A stretch of DNA of 64,000 nt from Viridibacillus arvi (GTDB lineage Bacteria > Bacillota > Bacilli > Bacillales_A > Planococcaceae), in NCBI RefSeq assembly GCF_001274945.1, contig NZ_LILB01000009.1, forward strand, positions 124,001-188,000. Reading direction: 5' to 3'. This document shows, in pieces, positions 55,448 to 64,000 of the stretch; the stretch's first letter is position 1; each line of letters begins with the position of its first letter. Under the pieces are notes generated by a model, which saw nothing but the letters and a program-made list of their open reading frames with translations, did no database searches and was not told the origin of the DNA. A program made the position numbers and the translations under genes.

Positions 55448-56074
55448 ATGAAAAAGTTGTTTTATCCACTTGCGATAGTTACCGCAATCGTTTATATCGT
55501 GCTCTTTTTAAATATAAAAAGTAGTTGGGTATTCAATTTAGATCAGTGGGTTTCAGATTTGTTGAAGGGTAATAACTTTTTAGGTTTTTTCCATTACTTT
55601 GGTGAACCAGCTTTCGTTGTTATCGTCGCCGTTATTCTAGTAGTAGTGTTATGGATAAGGGATCATAATTATCGTGGAATGTTTTTTGCCCTTGTAACAA
55701 TAGCAGCTGGTAACGTGCTTAATCAGTTATTGAAAGTGTGGGTGCAAAGACCACGTCCTGACATACCTGATCAGCTTAAAAGTTTTAGTTTTCCATCAGG
55801 ACATTCCATGACCGGGATTTTATATTTGTTTACATTAGCCTATATAGCAAATGAATATCAATATTCTAAAAAGGTAAAGATATTTACTTGGATTGGAGCT
55901 ATTATCCTGACGGTGCTTATTGGTATGTCACGTGTTGCTGAGAGTCGTCACTTCGCTTCAGACGTGTTAGCGGGTTGGTCAATGGGCTACACTTGGTTTA
56001 TCCTTGCAGTAATATGGTATGAACGAAGAAAACGAATATTTAAAGAGTTAGCACAGGAAAAAATAGAGGAATAA
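55448..56074 (+). CDS. PAP2-family membrane phosphatase
   Basis: The 208-residue integral membrane protein has about five to six helices and all three PAP2 motifs: KVWVQRPRP, FPSGHS and SRVAESRHFASD. It hydrolyses a lipid phosphate such as undecaprenyl pyrophosphate or phosphatidylglycerol phosphate. GTGAGGAGGG precedes ATG. The tail is charged and cytosolic. The specific substrate is not resolved. Confidence 0.88.
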   Translation: MKKLFYPLAIVTAIVYIVLFLNIKSSWVFNLDQWVSDLLKGNNFLGFFHYFGEPAFVVIVAVILVVVLWIRDHNYRGMFFALVTIAAGNVLNQLLKVWVQRPRPDIPDQLKSFSFPSGHSMTGILYLFTLAYIANEYQYSKKVKIFTWIGAIILTVLIGMSRVAESRHFASDVLAGWSMGYTWFILAVIWYERRKRIFKELAQEKIEE

Positions 56075-56110
56075 GAAGTACTTAGTATTACGTTATTTGG
56101 AATTAATCAT

Positions 56111-56160
56111 CAAAAAAACAACCAGTCGTCGAGTAAGCATCGACAACTGGTTGTTTTTTT
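56111..56160. terminator. Bidirectional terminator, PAP2 / MFS gene
   Basis: AAAAAAACAACCAGT...AACTGGTTGTTTTTTT with inner CGTCGA/TCGACx arms serves both convergent genes. Confidence 0.9.
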
Positions 56161-56184
56161 GTTAGTTACCTAACCTCATTTTCC

Positions 56185-57378
56185 CTATAGAGCTTGCTCA
56201 TGCAGAGTTTTACGTAAGTAAAAAGCTAAGATAAAAGAGGCAAGTAGAAAACTTGTAATCATACCAATAATCCCATGCCAGCCATATACGGTCCAGAAGA
56301 TTCCACCTACCGTTCCGCCTACACTTGAACCTACATAGTAAAAGAATAAGTACAATGAGGATGCCTGTGCTTTATCGTGTGTAGCGCGTCGACCAACCCA
56401 ACTACTAGCAATAGAGTGTCCACCAAAGAAGCCGAATGTGAAAATGGCGATGCCAGCTATCTTTAAAAGTAAGTGGTTTTCTAGCGTGATAATACCACCG
56501 ATAAACATAATAACTATTGCAATGACTAACATTTTATATTTTCCAAAACGATCTGAAAGACTGCCAAACCATGTAGAACTAAATGTACCTACAAGGTAGA
56601 TAATGAATATCCAACCAACAATTGTTTGACTTAAAGAAAATGGCGGTTCTACTAATTGAAAGCCGATATAATTATAAAGTGTGACAAAGCTCCCCATTAA
56701 TAAAAAGCCTAATCCAAATAAACTTAGTAAAGCAGGATCTTTTAAATGAAGGATTAATGAATGTAACAATGCTCTTACATTAAGTTTCTTCGCTTTAAAA
56801 TGTTTAGAAGATGGTAATAAAAAGTAGAAGGCAAAGCTCACTATAAAACTAATTAGCCCAATTGCAATCATCCCAATACGCCAGTTGAATAAATCGGTCA
56901 TCGTCCCAACGATGATTCGCCCACCTAATCCACCAATTGTATTACCACTAATATATAATCCCATAGCAATCCCTAAACTTTTAGGGTCGATTTCTTCTCC
57001 TAAATAAGCCATAGCAATGGCCGGAAGCCCGGCAAATACAATGCCTTGTATAACTCTTAATGTAAGTAAAATTGAATAATTAGGTGCAAAAGCAATAAAT
57101 AAGGTTAAAATAGCACCTGCAAACATGGATAATGTCATAATCTTTTTTCTGCCCCAAGCCTCTGATAATGAGCCAATAATAAGCATGCTGAAGGCTAATG
57201 TTAAAGTCGTTACAGATAATGACAAACTAGCAACTGTAGGCGAAATGTGGAACACTTTTGTGAAAGTCGGCAGTAATGGTTGTGTCATATATAAATTTGC
57301 AAATGTACTAAAAGCTCCTGCGAACAATGCTAAATTCGCATTTCGGAAGCTAACGGTACCACGTCTAATATAGTCCAT
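56185..57378 (-). CDS. MFS transporter, YnfM-like drug/arabinose exporter group
   Basis: The 397-residue major facilitator protein has twelve helices. The loop 2-3 motif is GSLSEAWGRKKIMTLS (motif A form), and the repeat in the second half is GSLSDRFGKYKM. The N-terminal YMTQPLLPTFTKVFHISPTVASLSLSVTTL is typical of the YnfM/Bcr-like exporters. The substrate is unknown. GGAGTGAAC precedes ATG. Confidence 0.82.
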   Translation of the reverse strand: MDYIRRGTVSFRNANLALFAGAFSTFANLYMTQPLLPTFTKVFHISPTVASLSLSVTTLTLAFSMLIIGSLSEAWGRKKIMTLSMFAGAILTLFIAFAPNYSILLTLRVIQGIVFAGLPAIAMAYLGEEIDPKSLGIAMGLYISGNTIGGLGGRIIVGTMTDLFNWRIGMIAIGLISFIVSFAFYFLLPSSKHFKAKKLNVRALLHSLILHLKDPALLSLFGLGFLLMGSFVTLYNYIGFQLVEPPFSLSQTIVGWIFIIYLVGTFSSTWFGSLSDRFGKYKMLVIAIVIMFIGGIITLENHLLLKIAGIAIFTFGFFGGHSIASSWVGRRATHDKAQASSLYLFFYYVGSSVGGTVGGIFWTVYGWHGIIGMITSFLLASFILAFYLRKTLHEQAL

Positions 57379-57626
57379 TAGAGTTCACTCCAAAATTGAA
57401 TTATTTAATACTTATTATAAGGATGTACAAATCATAATAACAATTGTTTAGATTTGTAAATGTATTTAAAAGGGTATTCATGAAAGCTGTATATGTATAT
57501 AAAAGTGTTATGATTACTAAAATTTTCTTTCACCCACTATATTTTTGAGAGTTAAAGAAAGTTGCATCGAGGAAACATTTTGCATACAATGAAATTAACA
57601 TTTTAATAGAGAAAGTAGTTGAGTAT

Positions 57627-58436
57627 ATGGATGGAAATGTCGTTTTTGCTTTAGCGTTAACGCTCTTTGCTGGTTTAGCAACAGGAGTAGGTAGTTTAAT
57701 AGCATTTTTTACATCAAGAACGAATACGAAGTTCCTATCGTTTTCTTTAGGTTTCTCTGCTGGTGTCATGATTTATGTTTCTCTTGTTGAAATATTTGTG
57801 AAAGCTAAGGACTCTCTCGTTGGTGAGTTAGGGGAAAAGCAAGGATACACATTCACGGTAATTGGTTTTTTTGCCGGTATGCTGTTAATCGCACTCATTG
57901 ATAAAATGATTCCAAAACATGAAAATCCTCATGAAATAAAAAAGGTTGAAGATATGCAGGCAGGACCATCAAATGATGAATATGATAAGTTAATGAAAAT
58001 GGGTATATTCACCGCGCTTGCAATTGGAATTCATAACTTTCCAGAGGGAATTGCAACATTTGCATCTGCCTTGCAAGATCCGAATCTCGGTGTTGCGATT
58101 GCAATTGCGGTTGCTATTCATAATATTCCAGAGGGAATAGCTGTCTCTGTCCCGATTTTCTTTGCGACAGGAGATCGTAAAAAAGCATTTAAACTTTCAT
58201 TTTTATCAGGTTTAGCAGAACCGGTTGGAGCATTTGTAGCATATTTGATTTTAATGCCATTCTTAAATGATATTGTGTTCGGAATGCTCTTTGCTGGTGT
58301 TGCCGGTATTATGGTATTCATTTCGTTAGATGAATTATTGCCAGCCGCAAAGAAATATGATGAGGCTCATACATCTATTTATGGTGTTATTGCTGGCATG
58401 GCTGTAATGGCTATTAGTTTAGTATTATTAGTTTAA
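57627..58436 (+). CDS. zupT: ZIP family metal transporter (ZupT-like)
   Basis: The 269-residue carrier has eight helices and the two binding-site helices HNFPEGIATF and HNIPEGIAVSVPIF, with a GLAEPVGA segment in the next helix. It imports zinc and often other divalent metals. A short histidine-bearing loop (PKHENPHE) lies between helices 3 and 4. ATG 57627 has only a modest ribosome site. No Zur box was recognised upstream. Confidence 0.9.
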   Translation: MDGNVVFALALTLFAGLATGVGSLIAFFTSRTNTKFLSFSLGFSAGVMIYVSLVEIFVKAKDSLVGELGEKQGYTFTVIGFFAGMLLIALIDKMIPKHENPHEIKKVEDMQAGPSNDEYDKLMKMGIFTALAIGIHNFPEGIATFASALQDPNLGVAIAIAVAIHNIPEGIAVSVPIFFATGDRKKAFKLSFLSGLAEPVGAFVAYLILMPFLNDIVFGMLFAGVAGIMVFISLDELLPAAKKYDEAHTSIYGVIAGMAVMAISLVLLV

Positions 58437-58471
58437 AAAACAGGTCCCATCATTATGGGACCTGTTTTTTA
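58434..58471. terminator. Bidirectional terminator, zupT / ywnB-like gene
   Basis: AAAAAACAGGTCCCAT...ATGGGACCTGTTTTTT has a perfect stem with A and T tracts. Confidence 0.92.
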
Positions 58472-58480
58472 GTGTGCCAC

Positions 58481-59116
58481 TTAGTTTTCAGATGCTACGG
58501 TGAATCTTTCATTCAAATGTTTTGGGTTTTCTAGTTCGTCTAATACAGCGATTGCATAGTCAGCATAACTAACGTAGCTTTCACCTTTAGTGTTGACTAA
58601 TAGATGGTCTATTCCTGCGATATATTGACCAGTGCGTGGACCTTCTGGATCGAAGAAAGCAGATGGACTTAAGAAAGTCCAAGTGATAGATGATGCTTTC
58701 AAGTCCTCTAAGTTTTTGCCTTGGTTTTCAGCTGTTGGTAAGTAAATTGCAGGGAAATCTGGTGTAGACATCACTGTCACTGTTTTTTCTGGATCAACAA
58801 AAAGGCTACCTGCTCCGCCAATTACAAATAGTTTTGTGTCTCGTGCATCTTGTAGAATATTGATAAGGTTGCGTCCAGCTTCTACGTGTAAATGTTCTTC
58901 ACCTGCTGGGGCCCCGAATGCATTAACGATAACGTCAAACTCCTGTACATCTTCTGTTGTTAATGAAAAGATGTCTTTCTCTATTACAGCAACATTCTCT
59001 GCCTCTAATTTTGAAGCACTACGAATGATTGCAGTTACCTCGTGTCCGCGAGATACTGCTTCTTTTAAAATGAAGTTACCAGCTTTACCTGTTGCACCAA
59101 TAATACCAATTTTCAT
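58481..59116 (-). CDS. ywnB: NAD(P)-binding Rossmann protein (YwnB-like)
   Basis: The 211-residue atypical SDR/NmrA-like protein has the nucleotide motif GATGKAG at residues 7-13 and IIRSASKL after beta-2, the pattern for NADPH. It belongs to the BVR-B/YwnB group of flavin- or quinone-type reductases or redox sensors. AAGGAGG precedes the ATG. It lies downstream of an Rrf2 gene, as in B. subtilis ywnAB, with an operator-like palindrome between them. Confidence 0.85.
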   Translation of the reverse strand: MKIGIIGATGKAGNFILKEAVSRGHEVTAIIRSASKLEAENVAVIEKDIFSLTTEDVQEFDVIVNAFGAPAGEEHLHVEAGRNLINILQDARDTKLFVIGGAGSLFVDPEKTVTVMSTPDFPAIYLPTAENQGKNLEDLKASSITWTFLSPSAFFDPEGPRTGQYIAGIDHLLVNTKGESYVSYADYAIAVLDELENPKHLNERFTVASEN

Positions 59117-59139
59117 AATGATTTCCTCCTTAAAATATG

Positions 59140-59160
59140 TTGTAACTAATATGGTTACAA
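59140..59160. promoter_or_regulatory. Operator-like palindrome upstream of ywnB
   Basis: TTGTAAC-N7-GTTACAA is a perfect 7-7-7 inverted repeat in the 69-nt gap before ywnB. It overlaps a possible minus-strand promoter (TTGTAA, 17 bp, TATTTT). Confidence 0.7.
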
Positions 59161-59185
59161 GTTGTTTGTAAAAAAAGATCGCCTC

Positions 59186-59599
59186 TTAGTGAAAGAGTTG
59201 ATCTAATACATCTTGTAGCGTTTCTTCTGTCAATTTATCTTCCATTGCTCGCTGAACAGATTGAAATACGTTATCTAAAGTGGATTGAATTTTTTTTCCG
59301 ACAGCACATTCCGGGTTCGGGTTATCGTGTATTGCAAATAACTCCTCCGGTGCCTGTACGGCTTTATATATGTCTAGAAGCGTAATGTCTTTCGGTTCTT
59401 TGACTAATTGATATCCAGCAACTCCTGCATTGGAGGCTATTAAGTTTGCCTTTTTTAACTGGCTACTAATCCGTCGTATAACGACGGGATTAGTGTTAAC
59501 ACTGCTAGCAATCCATTCAGATGTAAGTTGGTTAGAATCATTTGTTGTAGCGATTAAAGAAAGAATGTGTATAGCGACAGAAACACGACTGTTCACCAT
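59186..59599 (-). CDS. ywnA: Rrf2-family transcriptional regulator (YwnA-like)
   Basis: The 137-residue winged-helix regulator has the Rrf2 pattern: SRVSVAIHILSLIA, SEWIASSVNTNPVVIRRISSQLKKANLI (recognition helix) and GYQLVKEPKDITLLDIYKAV. Only one cysteine (PECAVGK) is in the sensor loop, so it cannot hold an IscR-type cluster by three cysteines; thiol or other sensing is more likely. ATG 59599 has AGGCGGTGA 5 nt upstream. It probably represses itself and ywnB through the two matching palindromes. Confidence 0.85.
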   Translation of the reverse strand: MVNSRVSVAIHILSLIATTNDSNQLTSEWIASSVNTNPVVIRRISSQLKKANLIASNAGVAGYQLVKEPKDITLLDIYKAVQAPEELFAIHDNPNPECAVGKKIQSTLDNVFQSVQRAMEDKLTEETLQDVLDQLFH

Positions 59600-59617
59600 A
59601 TCGGTCACCGCCTAACA

Positions 59618-59654
59618 TGTAATCATTATAGTTACAGGGTGGGGGTAATGTCAA
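59618..59654 (-). promoter_or_regulatory. Sigma-A promoter of ywnA with embedded operator
   Basis: On the minus strand TTGACA (59654-59649) and TATAAT (59630-59625) are 18 bp apart. TGTAAT-N7-GTTACA (59618-59636, read on the plus strand) covers the -10 and has the same 6-7-6 spacing as the palindrome before ywnB. Confidence 0.78.
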
Positions 59655-59708
59655 TTCATTTGAATTAGGAAAGATCATAACTTTAACACATCGGTGATTT
59701 TTGCCAAG

Positions 59709-59745
59709 AAAAAATGCCAAGTTGCACATACTCTTGGCATTTTCC
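59709..59745 (-). terminator. Terminator of the thrCB operon
   Basis: On the minus strand AAAATGCCAAG...CTTGGCATTTTTTCTT follows thrB. Confidence 0.87.
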
Positions 59746-59752
59746 ATTTCTA

Positions 59753-60652
59753 TTATTCGCTTGTTACTTGAACACCTTTTGTATCGACAGGAACGGCTTT
59801 AATATCATAAGAAGGGAATAGGGGCTTCATCTTTGCAACGAAAGCATCTATGCGATCTTTTGAGATTAAAGAGATAACAGTCGGACCAGCACCGCTTATA
59901 GCTGTACCAAAGGCACCCGCATCCTGCGCAGTTTGACGAATTTCATGATAATTAGGAATTAAATTTGCGCGGAATGGTTCATGAAATAAATCATGCTCCA
60001 TGAATTTGCCTGCACGTTCATAATCCTTTATTAGTAATGAAGCAGTTAACATATTGGCATGGGCACTTGCGTGAACAGCGTATGCTTTGTCATAGTTTGA
60101 CGGTAATGCTTTACGAGCTTCCTCTGTTTTTAATTCAACATTTGGAATGAATACAGCGAATGCAGCGTCAACATCGCGTGCATTAATCAATTCTAATTGA
60201 CCGTTTGGCAATGTTGAAGCAATCGTTAGACCACCATATACGGATGCAGCTGCATTGTCAGGATGCCCTTCAATTTTCGAAGCAAGTTTACAACGTTCTT
60301 CAATAGAGAGTTGTAGATTACATACTTGATTTGTAAGTTCAATACCCGCCACAATAGCAGATGCACTACTTCCAAGTCCACGAGCAAGTGGTAGTTCACT
60401 GTGCATCACGACTTTACAAGAAGGAAGTGTGGCTTTGTATCGTTCCGCTGTTTCTTTAGCAACTTTATAGACGAGATGGTCTTCAACTTTAACATTTGCG
60501 GGAAGGTGTTCTGAACTGTGCTCAAACTCCCAATGATCTTGTAAAGTTATGTCTAATGTTAAATAGAGACCTAATGCTAGTCCAATAGAATCGAATCCTG
60601 GTCCAAGATTAGCGGTGCTTCCCGGAACAGATATGGACCATTTTGTTGTCAT
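59753..60652 (-). CDS. thrB: Homoserine kinase
   Basis: The 299-residue GHMP kinase phosphorylates homoserine with ATP. The ATP-binding motif is [16 protein letters not shown] (about 86-101). The N-terminal [16 protein letters not shown] and C-terminal [14 protein letters not shown] motifs are conserved. It overlaps thrC by 4 nt (ATGA), and GAGGGA precedes the ATG. It supplies phosphohomoserine directly to ThrC. Confidence 0.94.
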   Translation of the reverse strand: MTTKWSISVPGSTANLGPGFDSIGLALGLYLTLDITLQDHWEFEHSSEHLPANVKVEDHLVYKVAKETAERYKATLPSCKVVMHSELPLARGLGSSASAIVAGIELTNQVCNLQLSIEERCKLASKIEGHPDNAAASVYGGLTIASTLPNGQLELINARDVDAAFAVFIPNVELKTEEARKALPSNYDKAYAVHASAHANMLTASLLIKDYERAGKFMEHDLFHEPFRANLIPNYHEIRQTAQDAGAFGTAISGAGPTVISLISKDRIDAFVAKMKPLFPSYDIKAVPVDTKGVQVTSE

Positions 60653-61701
60653 AGCAATCCCTCGATGTAAGTACGGATTTCCGCTTCGTCATTTGCTAAA
60701 GAAATCATATCGACTGTAGAAGCTTTTACGGCTGTATCAGGGTCTTTTAATCCGTTACCTGTTAATACAGCAACAACACGACTCCCCTTAGGGATTGAGC
60801 CATTTTCAACAGATTGTAGAACACCAGCAATAGAAGCGGCTGATCCTGGTTCTGCAAAGACGCCTTCTTTAGAAGCTATTAAGCGGTATGCATTTAAAAT
60901 CTCTTCATCCGTAACTGCAGCGACTTTACCTCCAGATTCATCACGAGCAGCTTCAGCTAGTTTCCAACTTGCTGGATTCCCTATACGAATAGCAGTAGCA
61001 ACAGTTTCAGGGTGGGCTATTACTTCGCCACGCACAATTGCTGCAGCACCTTCTGCTTCGAAGCCAAACATTTTTGGTAGACCCGTTTGCTTTTTGGCAT
61101 TGTATTCTTTAAAGCCTTTCCAATAAGCGCTAATGTTACCTGCGTTGCCGACAGGGATTGCAAGAATATCTGGTGCACTGCCTAGACCGTCGCAAATTTC
61201 AAAAGCAGCTGTTTTTTGACCTTCTAATCTATATGGATTAACTGAGTTTACTAATGTTACAGAAGTGTTTTCACTAATGTCACGAACAATTTGAAGTGCT
61301 TCATCAAAATTACCATCAATTTCAATGATTTTAGCACCATACATGTAAGCTTGTGCTAGTTTACCAGCAGCTACTTTACCTTTTGGGATAACGATAATAG
61401 CTTGAATGCCCGCACGTGCTGCATATGCAGCGGCTGCAGCTGATGTATTGCCTGTTGAAGCACAAATAACAAATTTACTTCCAGCTTCAACTGCTTTTGC
61501 TACGGCCATTACCATGCCACGGTCCTTGAATGAACCTGTTGGATTTAAACCTTCATATTTAACATAAAGATCAATTTCTAGTTCCTTTGATAACGTATTT
61601 AAATGAATGAGTGGTGTATTACCCTCATGTAAAGTAAGAGCGGGTGTATTTTCTGAGACAGGTAGATATTCTTTATAGTGATTGATAAGACCTTTCCACA
61701 T
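60649..61701 (-). CDS. thrC: Threonine synthase
   Basis: A 350-residue PLP enzyme converting O-phosphohomoserine to threonine. The cofactor lysine lies in [10 protein letters not shown], and the phosphate-binding glycines in [11 protein letters not shown]. The short form (about 350 residues) is normal for Bacillales. ATG 61701 has AAAGGAG 8-9 nt upstream, so the 19-codon N-terminal extension to 61758 is rejected. Homoserine dehydrogenase, usually first in this operon, is not adjacent. Confidence 0.94.
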   Translation of the reverse strand: MWKGLINHYKEYLPVSENTPALTLHEGNTPLIHLNTLSKELEIDLYVKYEGLNPTGSFKDRGMVMAVAKAVEAGSKFVICASTGNTSAAAAAYAARAGIQAIIVIPKGKVAAGKLAQAYMYGAKIIEIDGNFDEALQIVRDISENTSVTLVNSVNPYRLEGQKTAAFEICDGLGSAPDILAIPVGNAGNISAYWKGFKEYNAKKQTGLPKMFGFEAEGAAAIVRGEVIAHPETVATAIRIGNPASWKLAEAARDESGGKVAAVTDEEILNAYRLIASKEGVFAEPGSAASIAGVLQSVENGSIPKGSRVVAVLTGNGLKDPDTAVKASTVDMISLANDEAEIRTYIEGLL

Positions 61702-61910
61702 ATAACATTCTCCTTTTTGTTCATCCTGAAAAAACATTTGTTTTTCTATAAGAGACATTTTAACTCATTTTGGGTATATGTTTCAATAGGTAATTGCTAA
61801 ATTTTCGGAACAATTGAATATCTTTTGCATCTTGTCACAAAATATAAAGATGTGTATAGTTAGGGTAGTCAATTGTGTATTCAAGTGTAAAGACATACGG
61901 GGGAATAATA

Positions 61911-63128
61911 ATGACAACGAATCAACAAGCAGGTACTAAGGTAATATCTCGTAATAAGCTTCTAGGTATTGCGGGAGTTGGGTGGATGTTTGATGCATTA
62001 GATGTGGGGATTTTATCTTTTGTCATAGCGGCTTTAGCAAAAGAGTGGATGCTATCACCAAGTGAAATGGGGTGGATTGGTAGTGTTAACTCAATCGGAA
62101 TGGCGGTTGGAGCCTTTGTATTTGGTATATTAGCCGATCGCATTGGCCGTAAATCAGTATTTATATGGACACTTGTAATTTTCTCGGTTGCTAGTGGTTT
62201 ATCGGCGTTGACGACGACTCTAGCAGCATTTATGATTTTAAGATTTTTCATTGGTATGGGTCTTGGTGGTGAATTGCCAGTAGCTTCAACGCTTGTTTCT
62301 GAAAGTGTTGCATCACATGAACGTGGACGCATTGTTGTCTTATTAGAAAGTTTCTGGGCTGGCGGTTGGTTATTAGCAGCACTTATTTCATACTTTGTTA
62401 TACCAAACTACGGCTGGCGAATTGCTTTATTATTAACGGCTCTTCCAGCAGTTTATGCGATATACTTGCGGTTACATTTACCTGATTCGCCTCAGTTTAC
62501 AGCTAAAAAAGATGTTGTACGAAATATTAGCCAAAATATTAAAGATGTTTGGTCGAAAGAATATGCTCGTCGTACATTAATGCTTTGGATTGTTTGGTTT
62601 ACAGTTGTCTTTTCTTATTATGGCATGTTTTTGTGGTTGCCTAGTGTTATGGTTATGAAGGGTTTTAGTTTAATAGCAAGTTTTAAATATGTGCTGATAA
62701 TGACGCTAGCACAATTACCAGGTTATTTTACAGCTGCTTGGCTAATTGAAAGAGCAGGCAGAAAATTTGTCTTAGCTACCTATTTGTTAGGAACTGCTGT
62801 AAGTGCACTTGTTTTTGGAAATGCTGAAACAATTGGTCTTTTACTTGTAGCTGGAATGTTCTTATCATTCTTTAATCTAGGAGCCTGGGGTGCACTGTAT
62901 GCTTATACGCCTGAGCAGTATCCAACTATTATTCGTGGTACAGGCGCTGGTATGGCTGCCTCTGTTGGCCGATTAGGAGGAATATTTGGACCGTTGCTTG
63001 TAGGTTCACTTGTAGCAAAAGGATATGAATTGAATTTAATCTTCGGTATCTTCTGTATCTCGATAATAATAGGTGTAGTTGCAATTATTGCACTAGGTAC
63101 GGAGACAAAACAGACAGAGTTAGAATAG
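61911..63128 (+). CDS. MFS transporter, sugar/aromatic-acid symporter-like
   Basis: The 405-residue major facilitator has twelve helices. Motifs GILADRIGRKSVF (loop 2-3) and FFIGMGLGGELPVASTLVSE are those of the metabolite:H+ symporter branch (YceI/NiaP/AAHS-like). The opening GVGWMFDALDVGILSFVIAAL is typical of that group. The substrate is not clear; niacin or an organic acid is possible. GGGGGAATA precedes ATG 61911. It is divergent from thrC. Confidence 0.82.
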   Translation: MTTNQQAGTKVISRNKLLGIAGVGWMFDALDVGILSFVIAALAKEWMLSPSEMGWIGSVNSIGMAVGAFVFGILADRIGRKSVFIWTLVIFSVASGLSALTTTLAAFMILRFFIGMGLGGELPVASTLVSESVASHERGRIVVLLESFWAGGWLLAALISYFVIPNYGWRIALLLTALPAVYAIYLRLHLPDSPQFTAKKDVVRNISQNIKDVWSKEYARRTLMLWIVWFTVVFSYYGMFLWLPSVMVMKGFSLIASFKYVLIMTLAQLPGYFTAAWLIERAGRKFVLATYLLGTAVSALVFGNAETIGLLLVAGMFLSFFNLGAWGALYAYTPEQYPTIIRGTGAGMAASVGRLGGIFGPLLVGSLVAKGYELNLIFGIFCISIIIGVVAIIALGTETKQTELE

Positions 63129-63176
63129 GGATTTATAAGAGGGACTATCCTTCTATAACCCTTTATAATATTAATA

Positions 63177-63221
63177 ACGATCTTCTTTCACTATTTAATA
63201 GAGAGAAGATCGTTTTATTTT
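63177..63221 (+). terminator. Terminator of the MFS gene
   Basis: AACGATCTTCTTTC...AGAGAAGATCGTT is followed by TTATTTTG. Confidence 0.8.
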
Positions 63222-63423
63222 GTAAGTACCTTCACTGAAGAGACATTATGTTATTATTACGGATTCAAAATTAGAGCGATATATTGTAAATCAGTTTAGC
63301 GATACAAATGTTCAATTAATTCTTGCCCAAGATTAATCTTTATATTATTAGAATTTTCCCTTAATTTGAAACTAATAGTAGATTCATAACGTAATAAAGT
63401 TATACATAAAAGGAGTGAACGTT

Positions 63424-63765
63424 ATGGATGTAACAGAATTTTACGTATCGATTGAACCACATGATGTATTAAAACTTATTAAAACAAACATTGTGGAGGG
63501 CAGTTTTTCTGGAAAGCTTATTGATCAATATGAACGTATTATAGGGGATCAACAAGTAGTAGTTTGTATACTTGAAAAGTACTATATGCGTACTAGTAAT
63601 CGTGCAAGCTTAACAGTAACAGTTGACAATTTAGAAGGTAAAACGAAAATTCATGCGGTCGCTTCTGGTGGTGGAGAAGGTGCCTTTTTCCGTTTTGATT
63701 GGGGAGTGGGTAATACTTTCGTTAATAGTGTAGCGAAGGCGTTAGAAGAGTTCATTATAAAGTAG
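63424..63765 (+). CDS. DUF6054 family protein
   Basis: A 113-residue small soluble protein with no signal or membrane segment. It has a VEGSFSGKLIDQYER segment, a beta-rich centre and the glycine-rich ASGGGEGAFFRFDWG stretch typical of this family of unknown function in Firmicutes. AAAAGGAGTG lies 6-7 nt before ATG 63424. The next gene starts 23 nt downstream. Confidence 0.65.
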   Translation: MDVTEFYVSIEPHDVLKLIKTNIVEGSFSGKLIDQYERIIGDQQVVVCILEKYYMRTSNRASLTVTVDNLEGKTKIHAVASGGGEGAFFRFDWGVGNTFVNSVAKALEEFIIK

Positions 63766-63788
63766 TGAAAAAGCTAGGGGGATGTTAG

Positions 63789-64000
63789 GTGAAATACCCA
63801 ACGAAGCATCAAAGGGTTTTGATTATTGGATCTGGAGGGGCAGGGAAATCAACATTGTCTCGTACATTAAGTAGATTATGGGAATTGCCTCTCATTCATT
63901 TAGATGCTATGTATTGGAAATCTGGTTGGCAGAAATCTGATAAAGTAGATTTTATAGAAAGGCTTCAATTAGAACTTGAAAAGCCTGCTTGGATAATTGA
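63789..64000 (+). CDS. P-loop kinase-like 'topology modulation' protein, 3' truncated
   Basis: Seventy codons are visible before the window ends. GTG 63789 has CTAGGGGGAT upstream. The protein opens with Walker A GSGGAGKST and continues HLDAMYWKSGWQ, the hallmark of the AAA/FlaR-type P-loop proteins annotated as topology modulation protein or adenylate-kinase-like. The function is unproven and the C-terminus is not in this window. Confidence 0.75.
   Translation, partial: MKYPTKHQRVLIIGSGGAGKSTLSRTLSRLWELPLIHLDAMYWKSGWQKSDKVDFIERLQLELEKPAWII

Noticed and set aside
63240-63420. Possible gene between the MFS terminator and DUF6054
   Set aside because: No frame with a ribosome site or coding character; AT-rich spacer.

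Overview
The window is about 37% G+C and reads as chromosome of a low-G+C Gram-positive of the order Bacillales. Strong AGGAGG-type ribosome sites, T-box leaders, sigma-A and ECF promoters and Fur boxes fit this. The gene set (ydaJKLMN-type cluster, yuaFG, yclNOPQ, ywnAB, efeUOB, a eukaryote/archaea-type ProRS under a T-box) suggests a Bacillaceae or Planococcaceae member such as Lysinibacillus, Solibacillus or a relative. That placement is inference. I saw no rRNA, tRNA, CRISPR array, integrase or transposase.

Layout. 1-6.9 kb: exopolysaccharide operon like B. subtilis ydaJKLMN, with a degenerate GGDEF receptor (YdaK), DUF2334 deacetylase, GT2 synthase and BcsB-like partner. 7-16.2 kb: housekeeping genes (ATPase, GNAT, DUF218, two Nudix, SEC-C protein, M3 peptidase, LtaS-like enzyme, AI-2E-type permease). 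16.3-16.7 kb: tandem GC-rich hairpin repeats. 16.7-18.4 kb: proS with a proline T-box, divergent from a histidine phosphatase. 19.5-20.1 kb: a decayed GNAT gene. 20.2-24.7 kb: esterase, MMPL exporter and the PiT/DUF47 phosphate pair. 24.9-27.1 kb: NfeD-flotillin operon behind a consensus sigma-W promoter. 27.2-33 kb: PCYCGC lipoprotein, fumC, a SigV-RsiV-like ECF module and a MacB-type ABC transporter. 33-37 kb: Fur-controlled efeOBU. 37-50 kb: a methyltransferase, an NhaC-family transporter under a T-box whose specifier reads as tyrosine, a chemoreceptor, acyl-CoA synthetase, PutP-type symporter, VOC protein, HflX, an ABC exporter and a POT peptide transporter. 51.2-55.3 kb: yclNOPQ siderophore importer plus an IsdG-like haem monooxygenase, with a promoter bracketed by two identical Fur boxes. 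55.4-64 kb: PAP2, MFS, ZIP, a ywnA-ywnB pair with matching operators, thrC-thrB, another MFS carrier, DUF6054 and a truncated AAA protein.

How the parts connect. Two iron-uptake systems (efeOBU, yclNOPQ) carry near-identical Fur boxes. Two genes carry T-boxes, and proS serves as an internal control for reading the specifier of the nhaC leader. Cell-envelope stress is represented by the sigma-W flotillin promoter and the SigV/RsiV-like pair. Most convergent gene pairs share a single bidirectional terminator. No wholly unknown multi-gene system is evident. The best leads are the tyrosine T-box on the NhaC transporter, the Rrf2 operator pair, the dual Fur architecture with a linked haem monooxygenase, the c-di-GMP receptor operon, the triple-repeat EfeU ectodomain and the hairpin repeat array.
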